Shown: piece after piece, positions 47,043 through 56,580 of the stretch
Layout of the letters: each line of letters opens with the position of its first letter
Position numbering within the stretch: position 1 is the first letter of the stretch
NCBI GenBank assembly: GCA_016722285.1
Contig: JADKGI010000008.1
Location: 62,001 to 126,000 of the forward strand
DNA from: Saprospiraceae bacterium
Lineage (GTDB): Bacteria; Bacteroidota; Bacteroidia; Chitinophagales; Saprospiraceae
DNA length: 64,000 nucleotides
Reading direction: 5' to 3'
Program-made: the position numbers and the translations under genes
The notes under the pieces: generated by a model
Seen by the model: only the letters and a program-made list of their open reading frames with translations
Databases searched by the model: none
What the model was told of the DNA's origin: nothing

Positions 47043-48398
47043 ATGGAGCATGTTGCTATTGTTTGGTTCAGAAATGATCTCAGGCTTCACGATAACGAAG
47101 CACTTACTCAAGCAATTTGCGGGGCAGATAAAGTATTACCATTATATGTTTTTGATGAGCGTATTTTTAGAGGAAAAACAAGCTACAGGGTTCGATAAGT
47201 GCGGTAAATTCAGAACAAAATTCATTATTGAAGCTATTGAAGATCTAAGAAATAGCTTACAGAAAAAAGGAAGTGACCTGATAGTAAGAATCGGTAAGCC
47301 TGAAGAAGAAGTGCTTAAAGTTGCTATTGAGACTAAATCATCATGGGTATATTGTAACAGGGAGAGGACAGATGAAGAGGTAAAAATTCAGGACAGGCTT
47401 GAGAAAAATCTTTGGACGATTGGACAGGAATTGAGGTTTGTCAGAGGTAAGATGTTATATCACACCGCCGATCTGCCATTTCCTATTTGTCAGGTTCCTG
47501 ACGTATTCACTTATTTCAGGAAAGAAGTTGAGACGATTACCAATATAAGGGCTCCTTTAGAAACACCTGATACCATTCCTACTTTGGATTACTATTCAGA
47601 TCCCGGAATGATTCCCGACTTAAGATATTTTGGAAAAGATGACATTGAATTGCTTCATATTGAAAATTTAAAATTCAAAGGTGGTGAAACAAAAGGCCTT
47701 GAACAACTAAATTACTATCTGTGGGAAAATAATTATATTCAAAACTTTAAAGATACCCGTAATCATTTGTTGGGTTGGGATTTTTCCAGTAAACTTTCAG
47801 CATGGATTTCCACAGGATGCTTGTCACCAAAGTATATTTACCAGCAGCTGAAAATGTATGAAGCAGATATAGAGAAAAATGAATCAACTTATTTGCTGTA
47901 CTTTGAACTACTACGGAGAGATTTTTATAGACTGATGGGTAAAAAGTATTGTAATAAAATATTTCAACAGGGGGGGACTAAAGGAGAAAATCTAAAATTA
48001 TCTGATAACTTATATTTATTTGAAGTCTGGGCTGAAGGATTAACCGGATTGCCTCTTATTGATGCAAATATGAGACAGCTTAATCTTACTGGATTTATTT
48101 CAAACCGGGGAAGACAAAATGTAGCCAGTTTTCTGGTCAATGAATTGAAGATCAATTGGATAATAGGGGCTGAATATTTTGAGTCAATACTGATTGACTA
48201 TGATCCTTGCTCAAATTATGGTAATTGGAATTACATAGCCGGAGTTGGAAACGATTCCAGAGATAATCGCAATATTAACATTGCTGCTCAGTCAAAAAAT
48301 ATGACCCAAATGGTGATTTTGTAAAATATTGGATTCAGGAATTAAGGGTGGTACCTACCAATAATATTCAAAACCCCAAGTTAGTAGAAAGTGAATAA
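47043..48398 (+). CDS. DASH-type cryptochrome/photolyase (two indels)
   Basis: A flavin-dependent photolyase-family protein, about 451 residues after correction. The true N-terminus starts at the ATG 47043 (VAIVWFRNDLRLHDNEALTQ), the canonical photolyase opening. An extra G in the GGG at 47188-47190 shifts the frame (TSYR then FDKCGKFRTKF), and a missing A in the A-run near 48295-48301 shifts it again (AAQSKKYDPNGDF, then VKYWIQELRVVP). FAD-binding motifs are present (NHLLGWDFSSKLSAWISTGC, LIDANMRQLN, ISNRGRQNVASFL, WNYIAGVGND). DASH members repair CPDs in single-stranded DNA or act as photoreceptors. Confidence 0.88.
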
Positions 48399-48512
48399 CA
48401 GATACCTGATAATAAGATGTCAGATATTCAATATCCTTATACGATAGTCGAAAAAGTAAATGACATCCAACATAGTCCGAGGACTTTAAAAATTTAACAA
48501 ATATTTTGAAAC

Positions 48513-48520
48513 TATATTTG
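48513..48520 (+). promoter_or_regulatory. -7 box of the 48593 gene
   Basis: TATATTTG matches TAnnTTTG and lies 72 bases before the ATG, leaving room for a 5' UTR. No clear -33 element is seen. Confidence 0.4.
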
Positions 48521-48592
48521 CACTTTCTCCATTCTATGTAAAGTAAATTTAATTTAGTACATTAATATTAATTCATTCAAACTAATTATCAC

Positions 48593-49303
48593 ATGAAAAG
48601 CATTTTTTCTCTTTTTTATTTAATATTTTTTATATCACTTGGTTCAACTGTTATAGGCCAAAAAGTCTTGGACAAAGGATCCATTAAGATGGAAATAACA
48701 AAAGTCTCAGCCGAAGATCCTCAAATGGCGATGGGACTTGAAATGATGAAAGGATCCAAAACAGAAGTATTTTTCAAAGATGATCAATACGTTACATATA
48801 TGGATATGATGGGTGGAATGTTGAAAATGCAGGTGCATGTAGAGAAAGGAAAAAACACGATGAATATGTTGATGGATATGATGGGTAACAAATCGTGGAT
48901 AGAGTCTAAATTGGATGAAACCCAGACTGTTCAGCAAAAAGAAATAGCAAATCAGTCAAAGATTGAGTATGATAAGAATGACACCAAAGAAATACTCGGA
49001 TACAAATGCTACAAGATGACAGTAACCAATCCTGAAATGGATGGTATGACTGTGACCGGTTATGTGACCGAAGATATTAAAACCAAAGCAAATCTGATTC
49101 AAGGTTTCCAGTCACTTGAATTTGCCGGATATACAATGGAGTTTACTGTCGGCAACCCAAAGTTTTCGATGACAATGACAGCCATTGATATTAAGGACCA
49201 GATTGACGATTCTAAATTTTCATTTGATACCAAAGGCTATAAGAAAATGACAATGGCAGAATTCCAAAAATCAATGGGAGGAATGGGCGGTTTTGGTTTC
49301 TGA
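48593..49303 (+). CDS. DUF4412-like secreted protein
   Basis: A 236-residue protein with a signal peptide (residues 1-22, ending VIGQ). The mature part is Met-rich (MDMMGGMLKMQVHVEKG, MNMLMDMMG), with a beta-rich lipoprotein-localisation-like core and a GGMGGFGF tail. It resembles the DUF4412/GLPGLI-type Bacteroidota proteins whose role is unknown. The 20 or more Met residues could bind soft metals, but that is speculative. Own promoter and terminator. Confidence 0.7.
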   Translation: MKSIFSLFYLIFFISLGSTVIGQKVLDKGSIKMEITKVSAEDPQMAMGLEMMKGSKTEVFFKDDQYVTYMDMMGGMLKMQVHVEKGKNTMNMLMDMMGNKSWIESKLDETQTVQQKEIANQSKIEYDKNDTKEILGYKCYKMTVTNPEMDGMTVTGYVTEDIKTKANLIQGFQSLEFAGYTMEFTVGNPKFSMTMTAIDIKDQIDDSKFSFDTKGYKKMTMAEFQKSMGGMGGFGF

Positions 49304-49332
49304 ATACTTTTTTTTATGGGTTAAAATATAAA

Positions 49333-49366
49333 GAGGCTGTTTCCAAAAGAGACGGTCCTTTTTTTT
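49333..49366 (+). terminator. Intrinsic terminator
   Basis: AGGCTGTTTC pairs with GAGACGGTCCT (one bulge, G-T pairs) around CAAAA, followed by eight T. It lies 30 bp after the stop of the 48593-49303 gene. Confidence 0.75.
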
Positions 49367-49449
49367 GCAAACAGGATTATCTTAAACTAATTTTCAGATT
49401 TTGCCTTTCTATTGAAATCAGTAACTTAGCTTTATGACAAAAATTTGGA

Positions 49450-50535
49450 ATGCCAGTTATTAATAATTTGCCTGGGCGAACTTTAAGTATTGATAATATA
49501 GATTTACTTTTTTTTAGTGGTACTTCGTATTTAGGTATAGGCCATCAGGAAACTTTTAGAAAGGCTTTGTACGATGGATTTGAAAGATATGGTTCAATTT
49601 ATTCTGCATCCAGAAATAATAATATTCAACTCGGAATTTACCAGGAAACAGAAAAATATCTGGCAGAAATAAATGATGCGGAAGCATCTATCACTACATC
49701 TTCGGGATTGCTTGCTGGGCAATTAGTAGTCAGGAGTTTTGAAGATCATCTGTTCATTTATGCCCCCGATGTTCATCCGGCGTTATGGTTTGGTCAAAAT
49801 ATAAGCAGCCAATTCAAGGACTATGATGATTTTTATTCCCGAATTAATGATATAATTTCAAAGGTTAACATACCCATAGTGATTTGTTGTAATTCTATTG
49901 ATCCATTGAGATGTGAAAAATATAATTTTAATTGGGTATCTTCTCTCCCTCAAGACAAGGATATTACCTTAATATTTGATGATTCTCACGCTTTAGGCCT
50001 GGTTAATCTCGATTTTGAAGACTCAAAAGATTTTAAACATGGTTTTGGTAATTATTCTTTTTTTTCAGCATTAGCACCTGATAACGTGAGAGTCATTGTA
50101 ATATCATCATTAGCTAAAGCTTTAGGTATACCGGGTGGGATAATATTTGGAGATTTGGACGTGATAAATAAGATAAAGAATTCCCCATATTTTATTGGTG
50201 CTTCACCCATTATTCCAGCTTATTTAGATGCATTTATGAAATCCCAGAAGCATTATTACTCTTTTAATTACAGACTAAAAGAAAACATTGATTTGTTTCT
50301 ATCATTAAATAATCATCTGCTATATCATTTTCGGTATCTGGAAAATTACCCGGTTTTTTTTTCGCCAAATAATGATCTTTACCAGGATCTAATGAGAAAA
50401 AATATTTTTATTTCAAGTTTTGCTTACCCGACAGCTGAGTCAACTCCTATTACCAGAATAGTGCTGAGCTCATTGCACACTGATTCTGATATTAGAATTT
50501 TAAGTGATGCTCTGAATGAGATTTTCTATAATTAA
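49450..50535 (+). CDS. AONS-family (BioF-like) PLP enzyme
   Basis: A 361-residue fold-type I PLP enzyme of the alpha-oxoamine-synthase group. PLP motifs are IFDDSHALGLV (Asp and His) and SSLAKALGIPGG (Schiff-base Lys). The N-terminal SGTSYLGIGHQ resembles the NYLGL motif of 8-amino-7-oxononanoate synthase. It is divergent and shorter than BioF (about 385), and no biotin genes are adjacent, so the acyl and amino-acid substrates are unknown. Confidence 0.78.
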   Translation: MPVINNLPGRTLSIDNIDLLFFSGTSYLGIGHQETFRKALYDGFERYGSIYSASRNNNIQLGIYQETEKYLAEINDAEASITTSSGLLAGQLVVRSFEDHLFIYAPDVHPALWFGQNISSQFKDYDDFYSRINDIISKVNIPIVICCNSIDPLRCEKYNFNWVSSLPQDKDITLIFDDSHALGLVNLDFEDSKDFKHGFGNYSFFSALAPDNVRVIVISSLAKALGIPGGIIFGDLDVINKIKNSPYFIGASPIIPAYLDAFMKSQKHYYSFNYRLKENIDLFLSLNNHLLYHFRYLENYPVFFSPNNDLYQDLMRKNIFISSFAYPTAESTPITRIVLSSLHTDSDIRILSDALNEIFYN

Positions 50536-50625
50536 AAATGAATTTGTTATTCTATTGTAGAAAACCTACACTTCCGAAATCGTTTGTGCAATTTATTGCT
50601 GTTTGTTTTAGTTTCAAATATTAAA

Positions 50626-53600
50626 CTAATAAACAAGTTTATCCACAATTTGCTCCAACAGACTTTTAGCATGCCGGAGTGATTTTACATTTTCTTTGGT
50701 CATAATAAGAAAATTATTTGACTGTTTCATGGTGAATCCAACCTTGCTTCCTTCTGATGAGATATACATCATGATACTTTGAAAAGCTTTGGATTCGAAA
50801 TATATTGATTGTGCGTTAGAAACAAAGTAGCAATTCATTTTCCTGTTTTTTAGTACAATCCTTTCAAAACCAAGTTTTCTTGCCAAAGTTCTGATTCTCA
50901 GGCCATCAAACAATTCATTGACTTGGGCTGGTATATTACCAAATCTATCCTTTAGCATATTGTTAAACTCCTCTATTTTTGATTCGGAGTCCAATTTGTC
51001 CATTTCTGTGTATAATATTAATCTTTCCTGGATATTGGAAACATAGGAATCAGGTATCAACATTTCAATATCGGTATCCACATCCACATCGCGAACAAAT
51101 AATTGTTTCTTGTCATTTTCTTCCTTAAACAGCTCTTTATAATCTGTTTCTTTCAATTCAATGACTGCTTCTTCAAGGATTTTTTGGTATGTTTCATATC
51201 CAATATCAGCAATAAAGCCGCTCTGTTCAGCGCCCAATAAATTTCCTGCGCCTCTTATGTCCATATCTTTCATGGCAATCTGAAAGCCGGAACCTAAATC
51301 AGAAAATTCTTCTAAAGTCTTAATTCTTTTTCTGGCTTCTTGGGTGAGGACGGATAGTGGCGGGGCAAACAGATAACAAAATGCTCTTTTATTTGACCTT
51401 CCAACCCGACCTCGTAACTGATGTAAATCACTCATTCCGAATTGATGGGCATTATTAATTATCATAGTATTGGCATTTGGAATGTCCAATCCAGTCTCAA
51501 TAATATTAGTACAAACAAGGACATCAAATTTACCGTCAATAAAGTTCAACAGGGTAGTTTCAAGGTCATGTGATTCCATTTGGCCATGTGCTACAGCAAC
51601 ATCGACATCAGGGCATAATTTTTTTATCAGACCGGCCATTTCATAAAGACTTTTGACCCGATTATGGACAAAGAATACCTGGCCACCTCTCTGGACCTCA
51701 TAGTATATTGCTTCTTTGATAAGTTCATCGCTGAATATGCGCCGTTCAGTATATATCGGCTGCCGGTTTGGAGGGGGAGTGCGAATGATAGATAAATCTC
51801 TAGCGGCCATAAGGGAAAACTGTAAGGTTCTTGGGATAGGTGTAGCTGTAAGCGTCAAGGTATCTACGTTTACCTGCAAACCTCTTAATTTTTCTTTAGC
51901 AGCCACCCCAAACTTTTGCTCTTCATCTATGATAAGTAGTCCGAGATCTTTAAATTTTAGACTCTTATTTAGTAGAGCATGAGTCCCGATGAGGATTTCA
52001 ACTTTTCCATTTGCAACTCCTTCAAAGACTTCAGTTTTTTCTTTGGTACTTCTGAACCTGTTGATGTATTCAACAGTGGCACCAAACTCTTTTAATCTGT
52101 CAGAAAATGTCTTGTAGTGCTGTAGGGCAAGAATGGTGGTTGGCACTAAAATGGCAACTTGTTTTCCTGCGACAACAGCTTTGAATGCTGCCCTGATAGC
52201 TATTTCTGTTTTTCCAAAACCTACATCTCCGCAAATCAGCCTATCCATAGGATAATCCTTTTCCATATCGGTCTTAACATCCTGCGTCGCTGTGAGTTGG
52301 TCAGGGGTATCTTCGTATATAAAAGAGGCTTCCAGTTCTGTTTGTAAATATCCATCAGGAGGATATGCATGCCCTTTTGAAGCTTTTCTTTTTGCATAAA
52401 GCTTGATCAACTCTTTAGCTATATCTTTTACTTTCGCTTTTGTTTTACGTTTTAATGCCTTCCACGCGTCGCTTCCTATCTTGTTAAGTTTTGGCTCAGT
52501 ACCATCTTTGCCGACATATCTTGTGATTTTGTGGAGAGAGTTTATGCCTACATAAAGGATATCATTATTTTGATAAATAAGTCTAACTGATTCTTGTTTA
52601 TGACCACTAATTTCAATCGTTTCAAGACCTGAATATTTTCCAATTCCGTGATCAATGTGAGTGACATAATCGCCAGGTTGAAGTTCCCTAAGCATTTTAA
52701 GGCTAATAGCCATATCTTCTGTAAATCCCTGACGAAGTTTATATCTGTGAAATCTCTCAAAGATCTGGTGGTCGGTATAACATGCTAATTTATTTTGGTG
52801 ATCTATAAATCCGCTGTAAACAGATTTGTGTAAAGGATGAAACTGAACCTGGACACCCATATCTTCAAAAATATTATAGAACCTTTCTATCTGCTTGACA
52901 TTATCAGTAAATATATAATTGGTATAATGCAGTTTAGTATTTTCTTTTAGGTTTTCAATCAGTAGGTTAAAATTTTTATTAAATGCTGGTTGTGCTGATG
53001 TTTTAAATGTTACTATCTTGTTAGTAGTAAAATGCTGTGACTTTGACAGTATGATTCTATTAAAATCTGCGATTTCATCTACTATTTTGGAAGGATAAAT
53101 GAATGCTCTTTCATTAAAAATTTCTTTTAATACTTCTTCAGTTTTTACAATAATACTATCAGCAAATGTTTCTACTTTTTCAAAACATATTTGAAGCTTA
53201 TCTATCAACATGTCGGGTTCTTTAATCCAAATGCAGCTATCTGTAGAGAATACCTGAAAAATACTGATTTTTTGATCCTGACGAAACTTATTATTGATAT
53301 TTGGAATGATAGAAACTTTGCTTATGGTCTGAACAGAAAGCTGAGTGGTGGGATTGAAGGTTCTGATACTTTCAACTTCTATATCAAACATTTCTATTCG
53401 GTAAGGCCATTCATTGCCATAACTGAAGACATCTATTATACCGCCACGAATGGAAAACTGGCCGGGTTGATATACAAATTCAACTCTGTCAAAACCATAC
53501 ATAACTAGCAATTCAATCATTGTATTTATGTCAAGAGTTGCGTTTTTCTCTATTTCAATTTTATCTTTGTCAAGAAGCACAGGATCTACAGCTTTTTCAA

Positions 53601-53994
53601 ATATAGCTTCCGGATATGATATCAAAATCTGATTTCTTCCTTTTGTCTGGTAGATTTTATTTATAGTCTCTGTGCGAATAAGAACATTATTTTTATCAAG
53701 TTCATCATACTGCAATGGCCGTTTGAATGAATCCGGAAAGAAGTGGATTGTTTTGTTCTCCATAATTGACTGGAGGGTATTTTGCACATATGCAGCTTCT
53801 TCTTTGTCTGATGCAATGTATATATGGGATCTGTTTTGACTATAAAATGCACCGGCAAGGACAAAACAGTCCATAGCACCCACTAATCCCTGAAGATGAA
53901 TTAATGTTGCTGAATCACTTGAAGTCAGATTATTTATTTCTCTTACATACCTGTCTTCCTCATAAAGTTGGACAAGCTCCCTGATATTGCTCAC
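50626..53994 (-). CDS. mfd: Transcription-repair coupling factor Mfd
   Basis: A 1122-residue DNA translocase that removes stalled RNA polymerase and recruits UvrA. In order: UvrB-homology region (about 1-330), CarD-like RNAP-interaction domain (about 435-515; GDYVTHIDHGIGKYSG), translocase with Walker A GDVGFGKTE (about 590) and DEEQ box (about 686), then motif VI LRGRVGRSNKRAFCYL and the C-terminal TRCF domain. The start is GTG at 53994 (SNIRELVQLY). Length is normal. Complete and undamaged. Confidence 0.96.
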   Translation of the reverse strand: MSNIRELVQLYEEDRYVREINNLTSSDSATLIHLQGLVGAMDCFVLAGAFYSQNRSHIYIASDKEEAAYVQNTLQSIMENKTIHFFPDSFKRPLQYDELDKNNVLIRTETINKIYQTKGRNQILISYPEAIFEKAVDPVLLDKDKIEIEKNATLDINTMIELLVMYGFDRVEFVYQPGQFSIRGGIIDVFSYGNEWPYRIEMFDIEVESIRTFNPTTQLSVQTISKVSIIPNINNKFRQDQKISIFQVFSTDSCIWIKEPDMLIDKLQICFEKVETFADSIIVKTEEVLKEIFNERAFIYPSKIVDEIADFNRIILSKSQHFTTNKIVTFKTSAQPAFNKNFNLLIENLKENTKLHYTNYIFTDNVKQIERFYNIFEDMGVQVQFHPLHKSVYSGFIDHQNKLACYTDHQIFERFHRYKLRQGFTEDMAISLKMLRELQPGDYVTHIDHGIGKYSGLETIEISGHKQESVRLIYQNNDILYVGINSLHKITRYVGKDGTEPKLNKIGSDAWKALKRKTKAKVKDIAKELIKLYAKRKASKGHAYPPDGYLQTELEASFIYEDTPDQLTATQDVKTDMEKDYPMDRLICGDVGFGKTEIAIRAAFKAVVAGKQVAILVPTTILALQHYKTFSDRLKEFGATVEYINRFRSTKEKTEVFEGVANGKVEILIGTHALLNKSLKFKDLGLLIIDEEQKFGVAAKEKLRGLQVNVDTLTLTATPIPRTLQFSLMAARDLSIIRTPPPNRQPIYTERRIFSDELIKEAIYYEVQRGGQVFFVHNRVKSLYEMAGLIKKLCPDVDVAVAHGQMESHDLETTLLNFIDGKFDVLVCTNIIETGLDIPNANTMIINNAHQFGMSDLHQLRGRVGRSNKRAFCYLFAPPLSVLTQEARKRIKTLEEFSDLGSGFQIAMKDMDIRGAGNLLGAEQSGFIADIGYETYQKILEEAVIELKETDYKELFKEENDKKQLFVRDVDVDTDIEMLIPDSYVSNIQERLILYTEMDKLDSESKIEEFNNMLKDRFGNIPAQVNELFDGLRIRTLARKLGFERIVLKNRKMNCYFVSNAQSIYFESKAFQSIMMYISSEGSKVGFTMKQSNNFLIMTKENVKSLRHAKSLLEQIVDKLVY

Positions 53995-53999
53995 GGCTG

Positions 54000-54007
54000 C
54001 AAAGGTA
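54000..54007 (-). promoter_or_regulatory. -7 box directly before mfd
   Basis: TACCTTTG on the minus strand ends 5 bases before the GTG start, as at lepA, predicting a leaderless transcript. Confidence 0.45.
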
Positions 54008-54084
54008 AAATTAAATCATAATTTTTATAGATTTGATTTAAGTGAAAATAATGTAAATGATGCTAAGAGTGTTTAAAATGACTT

Positions 54085-55050
54085 CTACTTAAAAAGGTGG
54101 AATACAATTCTGCCTTCAGTGTTAATTTCAATAGTTGGGGACGGAATTTTAAAAATATTGAGACCTGAAAACAATGTTTTTAGGAATGGGTTCTTTGTAT
54201 TTAATTTATTAAAGTCCAGATCAAAACTTAAAAAAAATTGATTATATCTGGGATAATCGGCACTGTTTAGAGAAAAAGTGTTTGAACCTTCAGCCCATGA
54301 ATTTTTATAACCTCCATATAAATTTTGTGCTCCATAGCCAAATGCCAGATTTAACCATTTTGGCCAGTTGTTACCTTCAGGAAAAAATGAATGTATATTA
54401 ACAGATGCCCAATAGGTTTGAGCATTATAATCTTTCAGGAAACTTTCAAAGTAGGTTCTGCCAAAAAGACTTGCAGCTCTGTTACTTAGACTTGATACCG
54501 CTTTATAGTCATCTGATAAGATAGGTGCCTTCGAATAATTTATAGGTATTGAAGATATTTTTATTCTTATACGCTGATCATTCCAGTAGTGTTGCTGAAA
54601 AGCAAAAGTAGCTGAACCGGATAAGTTAGCCACCATATCGGTAATGGAAAATCCCCATTTCGAAGAAAAGCCATCAAAAACTTCTATAGTTGATTGGAAC
54701 AACATCCCGCAAATTACTCCTGTAATGATGCTGTTTTTTTTATTGATGCCGGTCCATTTTGCACCCTTATAGCATAGCAAACTTTGAAAATATGCAGTAT
54801 GGAGATGACCCGCCTTATCCATAAATGCCCACTCATCCCAATCATTAAACAAGTGAAACCCCTGTCTGGGATACTTTTTGTACCAAGTGTTATATAGACC
54901 AATTGCAAAACTACTACTCACGACTGCCGTGGAGCCGGCTGCGACATAAACCCGTTTTTTATTTAAGGTGTCTGATGGTGTAAAAAATGATTGACATGAT
55001 ATGGTAAGGGCACCAAATAAAATAATCATTGTTAGCCTTATTCTAATCAT
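54085..55050 (-). CDS. DUF2279 (YfiM-like) predicted periplasmic protein
   Basis: A 321-residue protein with an N-terminal signal (LTMIILFGALTISC, a possible lipobox). The DUF2279 core follows: WDEWAFMDKAGHLHTAYFQS, GMLFQSTIEVFDGFSSKWGF and ITDMVANLSGSATFAFQ. Several short hydrophobic stretches suggest an outer-membrane or periplasmic location. Function unknown. Divergent from the PorP/SprF gene, with repeat copy B in between. Confidence 0.82.
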   Translation of the reverse strand: MIRIRLTMIILFGALTISCQSFFTPSDTLNKKRVYVAAGSTAVVSSSFAIGLYNTWYKKYPRQGFHLFNDWDEWAFMDKAGHLHTAYFQSLLCYKGAKWTGINKKNSIITGVICGMLFQSTIEVFDGFSSKWGFSITDMVANLSGSATFAFQQHYWNDQRIRIKISSIPINYSKAPILSDDYKAVSSLSNRAASLFGRTYFESFLKDYNAQTYWASVNIHSFFPEGNNWPKWLNLAFGYGAQNLYGGYKNSWAEGSNTFSLNSADYPRYNQFFLSFDLDFNKLNTKNPFLKTLFSGLNIFKIPSPTIEINTEGRIVFHLFK

Positions 55051-55132
55051 TACAATCTTATATTAATACAAAAGTAACTTTTTAAATGATTGAGGTTAAA
55101 ATTCACACTCATCTTATAAATATTGAAAGAAA

Positions 55133-55298
55133 ACAATTGTTAAGGAATGATCAATTTCAATTAAAAAGTCCCTATTTTTAGTGTTACTTCAGCTCTTTTT
55201 TAACCAATAGTGATGCTATTCACTCAAAAAGTAGCTCCTTCAACAAATAATTGCTGTATTTTTATGATTTTAAAGCGTACATCTAAACAATTACGATA
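55133..55298. repeat. Dispersed imperfect palindrome, copy B
   Basis: Related to copy A along its length: TGATCAATTTCAATTAAAAA (55148 onward), GTTACTTCAGCTCTTTTTT, a small stem AATAG/CTATT at 55206-55220, CTCAAAAAGTAGCT, then TTTTTATGATT and CATCTAAACAATTAC. Terminal arms AATTGTTAAG and (reverse) AATTGTTTAG pair. The C-A mismatch of copy A near the AGC/GCT stem is a T-A pair here. It occupies most of the 360-bp gap before the PorP/SprF gene. Confidence 0.68.
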
Positions 55299-55410
55299 GA
55301 AAAATACGGTAACATATATTATTAAAAATAATGTTAAATAGGGATTTATTGTTTATTTTATTAAAAAATGCATTATCTTTCGTCGTCGAATTGAAAAAAT
55401 ATCCAGAATT

Positions 55411-56460
55411 ATGCCGTTAAAAATACTTGTTTCATGGACTTTGGTTATTTTCAGCCTTCAGGTTGCATTTACTCAGGAACTTCATTACTCCTATTATCAT
55501 TTTACTCCTCTGAATGTAAATCCGGCAAATGCAGGAGCATTTTCAGGATCATACAGAATTAGCGGCATTTTTTCAGATAAACAAGCTGCAATTACATCCA
55601 GACCTTTCAGAACATTTACCTTATCTGCTGATGCACCTATCGTGAGAGGTATCAGAAAACAGGATTGGATAGGAATCGGAATTGAAATGGATGTGGTAGG
55701 AAAATCCGGATTAAATTTGGATGCATTAGATAGAACGGACTTTCCTGGTGATGCTACCGGTTCCACTCAAAGCTGGACATTTATGAAAATAGGAGCTGCC
55801 TACCATCTTTCATTGGATAAAAAGCAGACCAATATTATCACTTTGGGAGCTCAATTTATAAACGGAAGCAGAGATTTCAACAGGCTTAATCAAAAAGATG
55901 GAAGGGTAAATGTTCAGACCGGATATCCTGATTTAGATATTGAGTACTTTAACAAAGGCAATTCAAGCGGCTCTGGCAGTACAGGAGGAAGCAGCAATAG
56001 GATAGATTACAATCCATATAAGGATCTTAGCGTTGGTTTCTTATATAATGCCAGACGCAAAAATTCTGACCTGAAACTAGGTTTTGCAGCAGAAGGATTG
56101 TTGAATCCTGCGGTTGGATTTAACAGCCGCGGCACCAATAAAGATTCTTTGGAGACCAAATATTTTGGTTTAAATATTCATGGAAGTTACGAGATGACGG
56201 TAAATAAAAAAACTCAGGTAATACCTGCTATTTATTATTATAGCCTTGGACCGGCAAACGCACTCAATGTTAATACTCATGTATGGTATAAAGTGGATCC
56301 TGAAAAAGATTTTCGCGCAGGTGCCGGATTAGGTCTCAGGAATTTGAGAGCCGCAATTATTTATTTGGGAGCTGAATTCAAAGATTTGAAAGTTGGCCTG
56401 GCATACGATATTGATATATCTTCCGCTACTATTGGATCCAAGATCAGTGGGAGGATTTGA
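55411..56460 (+). CDS. PorP/SprF family type IX secretion membrane protein
   Basis: A 349-residue outer-membrane beta-barrel with a signal peptide (residues 1-21, ending AFTQ). The family opening HYSYYHFTPLNVNPANAGAF is diagnostic, and alternating amphipathic strands end in LKVGLAYDIDIS. Such proteins partner T9SS cargo or adhesins (SprB-like) at the surface. It is followed by the PorE-like gene 120 bp downstream, a common pairing. Confidence 0.92.
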   Translation: MPLKILVSWTLVIFSLQVAFTQELHYSYYHFTPLNVNPANAGAFSGSYRISGIFSDKQAAITSRPFRTFTLSADAPIVRGIRKQDWIGIGIEMDVVGKSGLNLDALDRTDFPGDATGSTQSWTFMKIGAAYHLSLDKKQTNIITLGAQFINGSRDFNRLNQKDGRVNVQTGYPDLDIEYFNKGNSSGSGSTGGSSNRIDYNPYKDLSVGFLYNARRKNSDLKLGFAAEGLLNPAVGFNSRGTNKDSLETKYFGLNIHGSYEMTVNKKTQVIPAIYYYSLGPANALNVNTHVWYKVDPEKDFRAGAGLGLRNLRAAIIYLGAEFKDLKVGLAYDIDISSATIGSKISGRI

Positions 56461-56580
56461 ATTATGTGCTAGCTATATGGGAAAAATTTATAAAAAACCC
56501 AAACCAAAACCAATCATATTTTGCCCAAGTCTTTGATCTTAAAAAGATTTATCTGTAAACAACCATTTTAAACATTAAAG

